Shown one piece after another: positions 8,679-15,201 of a stretch of DNA of 22,131 nucleotides. The translations under genes and the position numbers were made by a program. This DNA is from an uncultured Selenomonas sp. (lineage in GTDB: Bacteria > Bacillota > Negativicutes > Selenomonadales > Selenomonadaceae): NCBI GenBank assembly GCA_905373085.1, contig CAJPRR010000019.1, positions 1-22,131 on the forward strand, given 5' to 3'. The notes beneath the pieces are model-generated. The model worked only from the letters and a program-made list of their open reading frames with translations. It did no database searches and was not told the DNA's origin. The stretch's first letter is position 1. Every line of letters starts with the position of its first letter.

Positions 8679-9842
8679 TGCTATATCGACGACGGCTTCC
8701 GCCGCTGACTGCGACGCATTCGCCGTCTGCGTCGAGCTTGCCGTCAATTCCTCGGAAGATGCGAGCACCTGCTCGGCGGCCTTCGATGTGTTCTCGACCA
8801 TCTGACGGAGCGTCGCGAGCATACCGCTCGAACTCGTCTGCAGCACGCCGATCTCATCGGCGCGATCGCTCGCTGCCAATTTATGCGTGAGGTCGCCCTT
8901 GGCGATGAAACCCATCGTCTCGGACAGGATTTCGATCGGCGAGATCATGCCCGTGAGGAAGTAGTAGACGATGCCGCTCAAGAGAACCAGCGCTGCGAGA
9001 CTGATGCCAAAAATCGCATACGACATGTGCGCAGCCGCTTGGAATGCCTCAGCGTGCGGCATCTCAATGACGACGTGCCAGCCCGTCGTGCCAATCGGCT
9101 CGGAACGGAAGAACTTATCGACGCCTTGAAATTCCGCCTCGAAGGACTGCGCCTCATCCGACGTGAAGCGTGCGGCAAGCTCCTTGTACTTGCCGCCGTC
9201 CAGCTCGCTGAGCGGCGGATCTGCAAGCGTGAACTTCTTATGGTAGATGTACTCGCTGTCCGGCCCCAAGACAAAGAGCGAACCCGTTTCGCCGACCTTG
9301 ATCTCCTTGAGGAAACCCGTGAGGTCTTCCAGCGAGACATTCATGCCGATGACGCCAAGAAGCTCACCATTTTTGCGCACGGCACGGCTCAGCGTCACGA
9401 CATTCGTATGATCCGAAGCCGTCTGATAGACGCGCGAAATCTCCACCTCGTCGGAAGCCGCCGCACTCTTGTACCAATCGCGCGTACGCGGATCGTAGCC
9501 CGCCGGCAGCGGCCCGCTCGACGTATAGGAGCCGTCAGGCCTTCCTATATAGAACAATTGTATGCCCGGTCTATTTCCGAGATCTGACACGGCTTCCTCC
9601 AGCGCTTTGCCCTCAGGCATGCTGTCCGCCCAGTTCATGGCGACCACTTCCACGGCTTCGCTCTTTCCGAGCATATTTCCGTCAATGACCGCAGCGTTAT
9701 GTCCCGACCGCTCCGCCATCGCAATGATGCGCGCTTCCCTGAGTCCGGCGCTCGCCATCATGTCGATGATGACGCCCATGACGATGAATACGACGAGCAG
9801 CGGCACGCCGATACCCATGAGCATCTTCGGTTTGAGTTTCAT
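7875..9842 (-). CDS. methyl-accepting chemotaxis protein with dCache sensor (second of tandem pair)
   Basis: This 655-residue chemoreceptor has the same layout as its neighbour: TM1 at ~7-33, a dCache periplasmic domain to ~270, TM2, HAMP, and a signalling coiled coil ending KFRL. The start (MKLKPKML) is chosen by homology with the tandem copy and by CGGAGG nine bases upstream. Its sensor domain is clearly diverged from the first copy. At the dCache_1 amino-acid-binding positions it has Tyr116, Arg121, Trp123 and Tyr124, but Asn168 where the first copy has Asp169. The two receptors therefore each miss a different ligand-contact residue. From the HAMP onward it becomes increasingly similar to the other copy, and the last ~270 residues differ by one (Ser for Ala near the end). 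The ligand is unknown; different specificities with a common output are the likely reading. Confidence 0.93.
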   Translation of the reverse strand: MKLKPKMLMGIGVPLLVVFIVMGVIIDMMASAGLREARIIAMAERSGHNAAVIDGNMLGKSEAVEVVAMNWADSMPEGKALEEAVSDLGNRPGIQLFYIGRPDGSYTSSGPLPAGYDPRTRDWYKSAAASDEVEISRVYQTASDHTNVVTLSRAVRKNGELLGVIGMNVSLEDLTGFLKEIKVGETGSLFVLGPDSEYIYHKKFTLADPPLSELDGGKYKELAARFTSDEAQSFEAEFQGVDKFFRSEPIGTTGWHVVIEMPHAEAFQAAAHMSYAIFGISLAALVLLSGIVYYFLTGMISPIEILSETMGFIAKGDLTHKLAASDRADEIGVLQTSSSGMLATLRQMVENTSKAAEQVLASSEELTASSTQTANASQSAAEAVVDIAERAAEQSDIAEMANEVAHKMGEQTADIAKVVDDSTKVAETTAEATREGRAVLEKAVAGVDSLAANSVKVGEAVQSLYDGSKNIAEINEVITNIAGQTKLLALNAAIEAARAGEQGKGFAVVADEVRKLAEQSEQAAQEISAVIGKNAAQIKSAFSLTKAQDEEVKESVEEVRAADEKFESIAAAIRAMLEQVAKVGAITGTLEKDCRSTVDTVEKVSSLSHAVQQKATDVSAVSEEQAASAEEIAAASHTLAELAQQLKQGVSKFRL

Positions 9843-9900
9843 GATCCTTCGCCTCCGTAGGAATTGCAGAAATTTTCCGTACATATCGCACGACAAGAAA

Positions 9901-9926
9901 TGGGATGCCCACGAACACGCATCCCA
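9901..9926 (-). other. leader inverted repeat upstream of second chemoreceptor gene
   Basis: TGGGATGC (9901-9908) and GCATCCCA (9919-9926) form an 8-bp stem. Its core matches the 17-bp hairpin before the other receptor gene (7762-7799), and both are preceded on the minus strand by ACGATAAAAGAATA at a similar distance, so leader and gene were duplicated together. Confidence 0.55.
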
Positions 9927-9942
9927 CTCTCTCATACGTTTC

Positions 9943-9956
9943 TATTCTTTTATCGT
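9943..9956 (-). promoter_or_regulatory. shared block ACGATAAAAGAATA, possible flagellar sigma -10 (second copy)
   Basis: This is identical to 7806-7819 and lies at the matching position upstream of the second receptor gene. CGATAA resembles a sigma-28 -10, but the -35 position reads TTAG here, a poor fit. Confidence 0.3.
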
Positions 9957-10038
9957 ATTTTCCGCGATTTCCCTAAGGATAAAATCCTCTTTTTCTAAAT
10001 TTAAAGAGTCACTGACGGATGCAGCGCTTTCTTAAACG

Positions 10039-11070
10039 TCAAATGTCCATCGGCACGATCTTCTCGTCCTGCATGAACTTCGCGAGCTTCTTGACGCCGC
10101 GCATGACCTCGTAGTAGCTCTCGGGCGTCAGCGACTGCGGGCCGTCGGACAAGGCCTTCGCCGGATTCGGGTGCATCTCCATGATCAGTCCGTCTGCGCC
10201 GGCAGCGATCGAGGCGAACGCCATCGGGCGCACGAAGCGCCACTTGCCCGTGCCGTGGCTCGGATCGGCGATGATCGGCAGGTGCGAAAGATGCTTGATG
10301 GCGGCGACGGCGCTGAGGTCGAGCGTGTTGCGCGTGTACGTCTCGTAGGTGCGGATGCCGCGCTCGCAGAAGATTACGTTCGGGTTGCCCTCGTTCATGA
10401 TGTACTCGGCGGCATTGAGCCACTCGTCGATCGTCGCCGCGAGGCCGCGCTTGAGCATGACAGGCTTCGTGCCGCGCCCGACCTCCTTCAAGAGGCGGAA
10501 GTTCTGCATGTTTCTTGCGCCGATCTGCAGGACGTCGGCGTACTCGGAAACGAGTCCGACGTTCTCGACCTCCGTGACCTCCGTGACGACCTTGAGTCCC
10601 GTCTTCTCACGCGCCTCGGCGAGAAGCTTCAGTCCCTCCTCCTCAAGACCCTGGAAAGAGTACGGCGAGGTGCGCGGCTTGTAGGCGCCGCCGCGCAGGA
10701 ACTCGGCGCCGCCCTTCTTGACAATCTCCGCGGCTTCCATGAGCTGCTCGCGCGACTCGACGGCACACGGCCCCGCCATGACGACAGGCGTCCCCGCGCC
10801 GATCTTGATGCCGCCGACGTCGATGACGGTCGGCATCGGGTGGAACTCGCGGCTCGCGAGCTTGTAGCTCTTCGAGATGGAGACGCTCTCCGCGACGCCC
10901 GCCATCGCGTCGATTGCCAAGGATCCCATGCGGCGCTTGTCGCCGATGACGCCGACGATCTTCTGCTGCGCTCCCTCCATGATCTTCGCCTCAAGTCCCA
11001 CGCCGTTGATCGCCTCGATGACGTCCCTGATGTTTTTCGCCGTTGCGTCCGGATTCATAATGATGACCAT
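10039..11070 (-). CDS. aroF: 3-deoxy-7-phosphoheptulonate (DAHP) synthase, type I-beta with N-terminal regulatory domain
   Basis: This 343-residue enzyme condenses phosphoenolpyruvate and erythrose 4-phosphate, the first step of the shikimate pathway. Residues 1-~70 form a ferredoxin-like ACT-type domain (MVIIMNPDAT...IVGVIGDKR), which in the Thermotoga-type I-beta class mediates feedback inhibition by aromatic amino acids. The barrel carries GPCAVES (100-106, with the metal-binding Cys102), RGGAYKPRTSPYSFQG (126-141), QIGARNMQNF, LKRG, FCERGIRTYE, ADPSHGTGKW and MHPNPAKALSDGPQSL. The reading frame is open far upstream inside pheA; the start at MVIIMNP is chosen because AAAGGAG lies 7 bases before it. 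It overlaps the pheA end by 16 bases, implying translational coupling. No convincing terminator was seen after the stop. Confidence 0.95.
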   Translation of the reverse strand: MVIIMNPDATAKNIRDVIEAINGVGLEAKIMEGAQQKIVGVIGDKRRMGSLAIDAMAGVAESVSISKSYKLASREFHPMPTVIDVGGIKIGAGTPVVMAGPCAVESREQLMEAAEIVKKGGAEFLRGGAYKPRTSPYSFQGLEEEGLKLLAEAREKTGLKVVTEVTEVENVGLVSEYADVLQIGARNMQNFRLLKEVGRGTKPVMLKRGLAATIDEWLNAAEYIMNEGNPNVIFCERGIRTYETYTRNTLDLSAVAAIKHLSHLPIIADPSHGTGKWRFVRPMAFASIAAGADGLIMEMHPNPAKALSDGPQSLTPESYYEVMRGVKKLAKFMQDEKIVPMDI

Positions 11071-11948
11071 AAGGGGGCTCCTTTCAAATTCGCAGCCGTC
11101 AGCACGGGGAACGCGCCGAGGGTGCGCAGCCGGATGCTCTTCTCGCGTACCGCTTCGACCGAAGCGGCGAGAGGTTCGGCGGCATCCGCCTCCAACTCGA
11201 AGAAAAAGATGTAGGCGCCGAGCGCCGTGCGTGCGGGACGCGACTCGATGCGCAGCATGTTCACGCCGCGCACAGCAAACTCCTGCAGCACTTCGCAGAG
11301 GCTTCCCGCACGCTTGCCGTCGATCTGCGAGATCACCAAGAGCTTCTTGGGCGCCGGCGTATCCGCAAAGCGCAGGGCGGGCGGCTTCCTGCCCGCACGC
11401 TCGACGAGAAAGAAGCGCGTGCAGTTCGCCATCGTGTCCTGTATGTCCTCGGCCACGGGATAAAGCCCGTACAGCTCGCCCGCACGCGCCGTGCAGATGG
11501 CGGCGCAGCCGTCCTCGGGACGGCTCAGGGCGACGAGGCGAGCCGCCTCCGCCGTTGAGGATACGGCGACGAGCTTCGCCGCCGCATGACGTTCCTTCAA
11601 GTAAGCGCGGCACTGCGAGAGCGGCTGCGCATGGGAGATGATGCTTCGCACCTCGGTTTTCGGGTACTTCATCATCAGCTCGTTGCGCACGCCCCAGATG
11701 AGTTCCAAGTTCACGGCGAAGGCGTCGCTCGAACTCAAGGCGTCGAGCGTGATGTTCACCGAGCCTTCGAGCGAATTTTCCACCGGCACGAGCGCCCCCG
11801 TCGCCTGCCCTTCCTCCACCGCCGAGAGCGCCTGGAAGATGGCGGGAAAAGGCAGAAGCTCGCGCGGTTCATCCAAAAGCCCGTTCAAATGAAGCGCCGC
11901 CGCCTCGCTGTGCGTGCCCAGAGGGCCGAGAAAGCCCAACGTGTCCAT
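11055..11948 (-). CDS. pheA: prephenate dehydratase with ACT domain
   Basis: This monofunctional enzyme of 297 residues converts prephenate to phenylpyruvate in phenylalanine synthesis; there is no chorismate mutase domain. The catalytic PDT domain shows FLGPLGTHSEAA (6-17), VPVENSLEGSVNITLD (54-69) and the catalytic TRF triad at 177-179. The C-terminal ACT domain (from ~202) has GSLCEVLQEFAVRGVN and the Phe-binding ESRP at 235-238, so feedback inhibition by phenylalanine is expected. The start MDTLGFLGPLG is preferred over an ATG 11 codons upstream because GGAGG precedes it and the fold begins there. It is the first gene of a two-gene unit with aroF, preceded by a short leader containing a terminator. 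Confidence 0.94.
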   Translation of the reverse strand: MDTLGFLGPLGTHSEAAALHLNGLLDEPRELLPFPAIFQALSAVEEGQATGALVPVENSLEGSVNITLDALSSSDAFAVNLELIWGVRNELMMKYPKTEVRSIISHAQPLSQCRAYLKERHAAAKLVAVSSTAEAARLVALSRPEDGCAAICTARAGELYGLYPVAEDIQDTMANCTRFFLVERAGRKPPALRFADTPAPKKLLVISQIDGKRAGSLCEVLQEFAVRGVNMLRIESRPARTALGAYIFFFELEADAAEPLAASVEAVREKSIRLRTLGAFPVLTAANLKGAPLWSSL

Positions 11949-11997
11949 GGCTCGCCTCCTCTCCTCGAAAAGCACGGACAATTCCCATGCCGCCTTA

Positions 11998-12033
11998 CGA
12001 AAAAGCCCCCTTGAGCAAGAACGCCAAGGGGGC
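11998..12033 (-). terminator. intrinsic terminator in pheA leader
   Basis: A 9-bp stem GCCCCCTTG / CAAGGGGGC (12025-12033 with 12005-12013) is followed on the minus strand by TTTTTCGT. It sits between the likely promoter and the pheA start, so it would cause premature termination unless relieved. No leader peptide is visible before it, and no T-box motif. It could be an attenuator of pheA-aroF; I see no obvious alternative pairing. Confidence 0.75.
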
Positions 12034-12053
12034 AGATTGCTGAAAACGCTTCT

Positions 12054-12082
12054 ATATTATCATAGAAAGGGCGGCTTTGCAA
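12054..12082 (-). promoter_or_regulatory. pheA-aroF promoter
   Basis: Minus-strand TTGCAA (12077-12082), a 17-base spacer and TAATAT (12054-12059) form a candidate sigma-A promoter. It would start transcription about 12-20 bases before the leader terminator. Confidence 0.55.
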
Positions 12083-12107
12083 GTTTACAGTTCACGAGTT
12101 TACAGTT
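12082..12107 (-). repeat. two direct repeats AACTGTAAACT just upstream of pheA promoter
   Basis: AACTGTAAACT occurs twice (12097-12107 and 12082-12092 on the complement) with a 15-base period, abutting the -35. Position suggests an activator or repressor site. Each contains TGTAAA, the half-site of the TyrR box, but in direct rather than inverted order. The rest of 12108-12266, upstream of these, holds nothing I can recognise. Confidence 0.5.
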
Positions 12108-12266
12108 TGTCTGTCGTGATTGTTCAGATGAGATTTCAAAGCAAATCCTCACGCCTTGCCGAAGTCTGACGATCGGCCCGCGCATTCGACCCGATGACTG
12201 TTCGAAGATTCATAGTGAATCCCGACGCATAATCTTCTCATAGGATTTACAGGGAGCAATGTTTCC

Positions 12267-13043
12267 TTACGATTTTATCCCGTACTGCGGCACATAGCGG
12301 ATATAGATGCGCCCGTCCTCCCCTTCTTCCACTTTCGCGCATACTTCGTAGAGATCGTGGATGAACGCCTCCGTCAAAAGCTCGCGCGGCGTGCCAGCTC
12401 CCACGATGCGCCCCTTCTGTATGGCGATGAGACGATCGCAATAAAGCGCGGCGATGTTGAGGTCATGGATCGCCGCGACGACGGTGAGATCGAGCCGCTT
12501 TACAATATCCATGATCTGCAGCTGATACTTAATGTCCAGATGATTGGTCGGCTCGTCGAGGATCATGCACTCGGCCTCCTGCGTCAGAGCACGCGCAAGA
12601 ATCACGCGCTGCTGCTCTCCGCCCGAGAGACTTGAGAAGCTGCGTTCTGCACAATCGTCCATGTCGACGGTACGAAGCGAGCGATGCGCGATCGCATAAT
12701 CGTTCGCATTGTCACGGTCGAAAAGACGCTTGTGCGGCGAGCGCCCCATGAGCACGATGTCGAGCACGCTGAAGTCGAAGCTGTAGAAATTATGCTGCGC
12801 CACGACAGAGATCTGCTGTGCGGACTCTCGATAAGACATCTCATCGAGTGTGTGTCCGTTCAGTGTGATCGTCCCTGCGGTCGGCTTCTGTACGCGATAG
12901 AGGCATTTCAAAAACATACTCTTGCCGCTGCCGTTGGGGCCGATGATGCCGAGAAATTCCTTCGGCTTCAGATGAAAATCCAACCCCTTGAGGATCTCCT
13001 TGTTTCCGATGAAGAGTTTTACCGCCTCCGCGAGTATCTCCAT
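12267..13043 (-). CDS. ABC transporter ATP-binding protein, FecE/BtuD-type
   Basis: This 258-residue cytoplasmic ATPase powers the importer encoded with it. Walker A GPNGSGKS lies at 35-42, signature LSGGEQQR at 139-146, Walker B CMILDEP at 159-165, D-loop NHLD at 167-170, and H-loop His193. This is the metal-siderophore/B12 class by overall sequence. The start at MEILAEAV is chosen because GGAGG precedes it by 8 bases and it follows the permease stop directly (TGATATG); an ATG seven codons upstream lies inside the permease gene. It is the last gene of the riboswitch-controlled operon. The substrate (cobalamin or another corrinoid) is inferred from the riboswitch, not from the protein. No terminator is obvious downstream. 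Confidence 0.92.
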   Translation of the reverse strand: MEILAEAVKLFIGNKEILKGLDFHLKPKEFLGIIGPNGSGKSMFLKCLYRVQKPTAGTITLNGHTLDEMSYRESAQQISVVAQHNFYSFDFSVLDIVLMGRSPHKRLFDRDNANDYAIAHRSLRTVDMDDCAERSFSSLSGGEQQRVILARALTQEAECMILDEPTNHLDIKYQLQIMDIVKRLDLTVVAAIHDLNIAALYCDRLIAIQKGRIVGAGTPRELLTEAFIHDLYEVCAKVEEGEDGRIYIRYVPQYGIKS

Positions 13044-13044
13044 A

Positions 13045-14100
13045 TCACTGCCCTCCGAATCCATAGGTGCGCTTCACCATGAGGTAGATGAATGCGGGTG
13101 CGCCCACAAGTGCGATCAGGATGCCGATCGGCAGCTCCGTATGTGGAATGAGAACGCGGCAAAGTCCGTCGGCGACGACGAGGAAGATCGCCCCCACGAG
13201 AGCGCTCACGGGAATGAGGCGCCTGTGATCGGTGCCGACGAGCATCCGCACGACATGGGGAACGACCAGGCCGACGAAGCCGATCATGCCCGCAGCAAAG
13301 ACGGCGAAGCCGACGACGAGCGCACTGACGATCAGATAGCCTTGCCGATAGGCATGAAGATTGGTGCCGAGCGTGATCGCGGACGCATCGCCGAGCAGCA
13401 TGAGGTTGAGAATACGGCTCTGTGACCAGAAGAAGAGAACCGCGAGCAGGGAAATGCCGCCGAGCAGCGCGATATGCTCCCACTTTGCTCCCGCGAGACT
13501 GCCCATCATCCAGTAGGTGATCGTCTGAATGCCCTCCTTGTCGTTGGCAAAATAGACAATGAAGCTCGAAAAGGCGCTGCACACAGCGCTGAGCGCCATG
13601 CCGCCGAGCAGCAGCTTCATCGCATTCGCACGTCCGCCGATGTTCGCGATGAATAAAACCGCGAGAGAAATGGCAAATGCACCCAAAAATGCGGCGATGC
13701 CGACGGCATTTTCGCCGAGCGCCGCGCCGACGCCAAGCAGGATGGCGAAGGTCGCGCCAAGAGACGCGCCCGCCGAGATGCCGAGGATGTAAGGATCGGC
13801 GAGAGGATTCTTCACAATCGCCTGCATGATGACGCCGCAGGTGGCAAGGCCCGCGCCGATGATGGCGGCGAGCAAAAGGCGCGGCAGGCGAAGCAGCCAG
13901 ACGATGTCATGGACAGGACCCTTGCCCGCCATGTCGATGGGCGTGCCGCTCTGTATTTGATCGAGAAGCGCAGCGGCGATCGCATCGGGCGGCAGATCGA
14001 CCGTTCCGATGGAGAGCGCCCAGAAGAGTGCGCCAATGAGAAGCGCTGTGAGCAGGGCTAAGAGGGCAAGAAGCCCCGCGCGTGAAAAAAATGCTTGCAT
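13045..14100 (-). CDS. FecCD/BtuC-family ABC transporter permease
   Basis: The 351-residue inner-membrane protein has about ten hydrophobic segments and the FecCD family motif GVIMQAIVKNPLADPYILGI followed by SAGASLGA (from ~108). It also carries the C-terminal region GFVGLVVPHVVRMLVGTDHRRLIP, which includes the ATPase-contacting loop. It forms a dimeric channel with the ATPase encoded next. The start follows the lipoprotein gene stop by three bases and has GGAGA eight bases upstream. The stop overlaps the ribosome-binding region of the ATPase gene. The family moves iron-siderophores, heme or cobalamin; the upstream cobalamin riboswitch favours cobalamin or corrinoids. Confidence 0.93.
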   Translation of the reverse strand: MQAFFSRAGLLALLALLTALLIGALFWALSIGTVDLPPDAIAAALLDQIQSGTPIDMAGKGPVHDIVWLLRLPRLLLAAIIGAGLATCGVIMQAIVKNPLADPYILGISAGASLGATFAILLGVGAALGENAVGIAAFLGAFAISLAVLFIANIGGRANAMKLLLGGMALSAVCSAFSSFIVYFANDKEGIQTITYWMMGSLAGAKWEHIALLGGISLLAVLFFWSQSRILNLMLLGDASAITLGTNLHAYRQGYLIVSALVVGFAVFAAGMIGFVGLVVPHVVRMLVGTDHRRLIPVSALVGAIFLVVADGLCRVLIPHTELPIGILIALVGAPAFIYLMVKRTYGFGGQ

Positions 14101-14103
14101 AGA

Positions 14104-15123
14104 TTATTCTCCATATATCTCGGGATACAGTCCATGAGCAAAGATCGTGATGCCGTCGTAAGTGCGAATCCCCGCACTGTAGACCGCATAGAGCGGCGCC
14201 GTATAGATGCGTCTCTCTTTTACACAGACGAGCGAGCTAAGCGCCGGATTCTCATAGAGGCGTGCGAGGATCGCATCCTCGTTGCCATAGTCGTTTTCGA
14301 TGACAACGAGAAAGATCGCGTCGGGGTTCAGCTCGATCATCTCTTCCATGCTGAGACTCGTGCCGTCCGCCGCCAGATGCTCGGCGCCGAGCGCCCGAAG
14401 CATATCGCCTGCGAGCGTATCTTTGCCATAGGTACGAATCTCCTTGCCCATAAGCTCGATGACGAGAGCGCGCGGACGTTTTTCTCGGTGGGCGGTCTTT
14501 TCAGCGACAAATGAGATTTCATGCTGCATCTCGCCGATGAGAGTCTCGGCACGATCTTCCCGTCCGAAGATGCGGCCGAGATTTCGGATGTCCTCGCACT
14601 CCTGCGCGATGGTCTTCGTCTTTGTCATGCGTGCAGACGCCGGTGCGATGTAAGTGTGCACGCCGCGCCCCGCCCAAAACGTCGTAGAGCGCAGTACCTT
14701 CGGAGAGAAGGTGGACGCCCAGCCGACGATCAGATCAGGCTGCATCATGAGGATCGTCTCCACGTCGAGATGTTCGAGACTCGTGTAGGGGATCGCCTCG
14801 TATGCCGCTCGGTACTCCGGTCGGATGTATTTCGCGTCCGGCACCCCCATGCCTGCAACGATGCGATCGCCCACGCCGAGCGCGAGCAGCGTCTCGATCG
14901 AGTTCTGCCAGACGGCGACCACGCGCTGCGGCGGACGCTCGTAGACCTGCGCGATGGGGTCGCCCTTTTCATTGATGTTCTCAATCGTGACGGGCGTATA
15001 CGCTGCATCCTCCTGCTCCGCTGTACCAAGACGCTGTGCATTTTCATCCTGCACCTTCACGATGGGACTGCAAGCCGTGAGCAGGAAAACGAGGCAGATG
15101 AGCAACAGATAGAAAACTTTCAT
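14104..15123 (-). CDS. lipoprotein substrate-binding protein, BtuF/FecB-type
   Basis: The 339-residue product begins with a lipoprotein signal peptide ending in the lipobox LTAC (Cys18), so it is anchored to a membrane facing the periplasm. The two-lobe Fe/B12-binding fold is recognisable from RVVAVWQNSIETLLALGVGDRIVAGMG (~67-94), DVETILMMQPDLIVGW and MIELNPDAIFLVV. It would hand substrate from the outer-membrane receptor to the permease encoded three bases downstream. The start has AGGAGG eight bases upstream. The gap to the receptor gene (78 bases) contains a hairpin that might set the expression ratio. The ligand is inferred from the operon's riboswitch. Confidence 0.92.
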   Translation of the reverse strand: MKVFYLLLICLVFLLTACSPIVKVQDENAQRLGTAEQEDAAYTPVTIENINEKGDPIAQVYERPPQRVVAVWQNSIETLLALGVGDRIVAGMGVPDAKYIRPEYRAAYEAIPYTSLEHLDVETILMMQPDLIVGWASTFSPKVLRSTTFWAGRGVHTYIAPASARMTKTKTIAQECEDIRNLGRIFGREDRAETLIGEMQHEISFVAEKTAHREKRPRALVIELMGKEIRTYGKDTLAGDMLRALGAEHLAADGTSLSMEEMIELNPDAIFLVVIENDYGNEDAILARLYENPALSSLVCVKERRIYTAPLYAVYSAGIRTYDGITIFAHGLYPEIYGE

Positions 15124-15143
15124 CCTTCCTCCTATAAGAAAGG

Positions 15144-15178
15144 GACGCAGGACATTCCGCGAAAGAATAGCCTGCGTC
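15144..15178 (-). other. intercistronic hairpin between receptor and lipoprotein genes
   Basis: GACGCAGG and CCTGCGTC (15144-15151 with 15171-15178) form an 8-bp stem with a partly self-complementary loop. On the minus strand it is followed by CCTTTCTTAT, a weak U-run. It could be a partial terminator or a stability element between the receptor and the rest of the operon. Confidence 0.5.
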
Positions 15179-15201
15179 TTTTCCTTTTCATGACCGAACG
15201 A

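Noticed and set aside
9972..9995. Small plus-strand hairpin AGGAT-AAA-ATCCT followed by CTTTTTC as a terminator
   Set aside because: Stem is only five pairs and no plus-strand gene precedes it.
11071..11613. Upstream extension of aroF by 181 codons
   Set aside because: It runs inside pheA in another frame; the ATG at 11070 has a good ribosome binding site and begins the known fold.
12108..12266. Search for an RNA gene or small gene in the gap between the ATPase gene and the pheA promoter
   Set aside because: No stable fold with conserved motifs, no ribosome site plus start, and no recognisable product were found.
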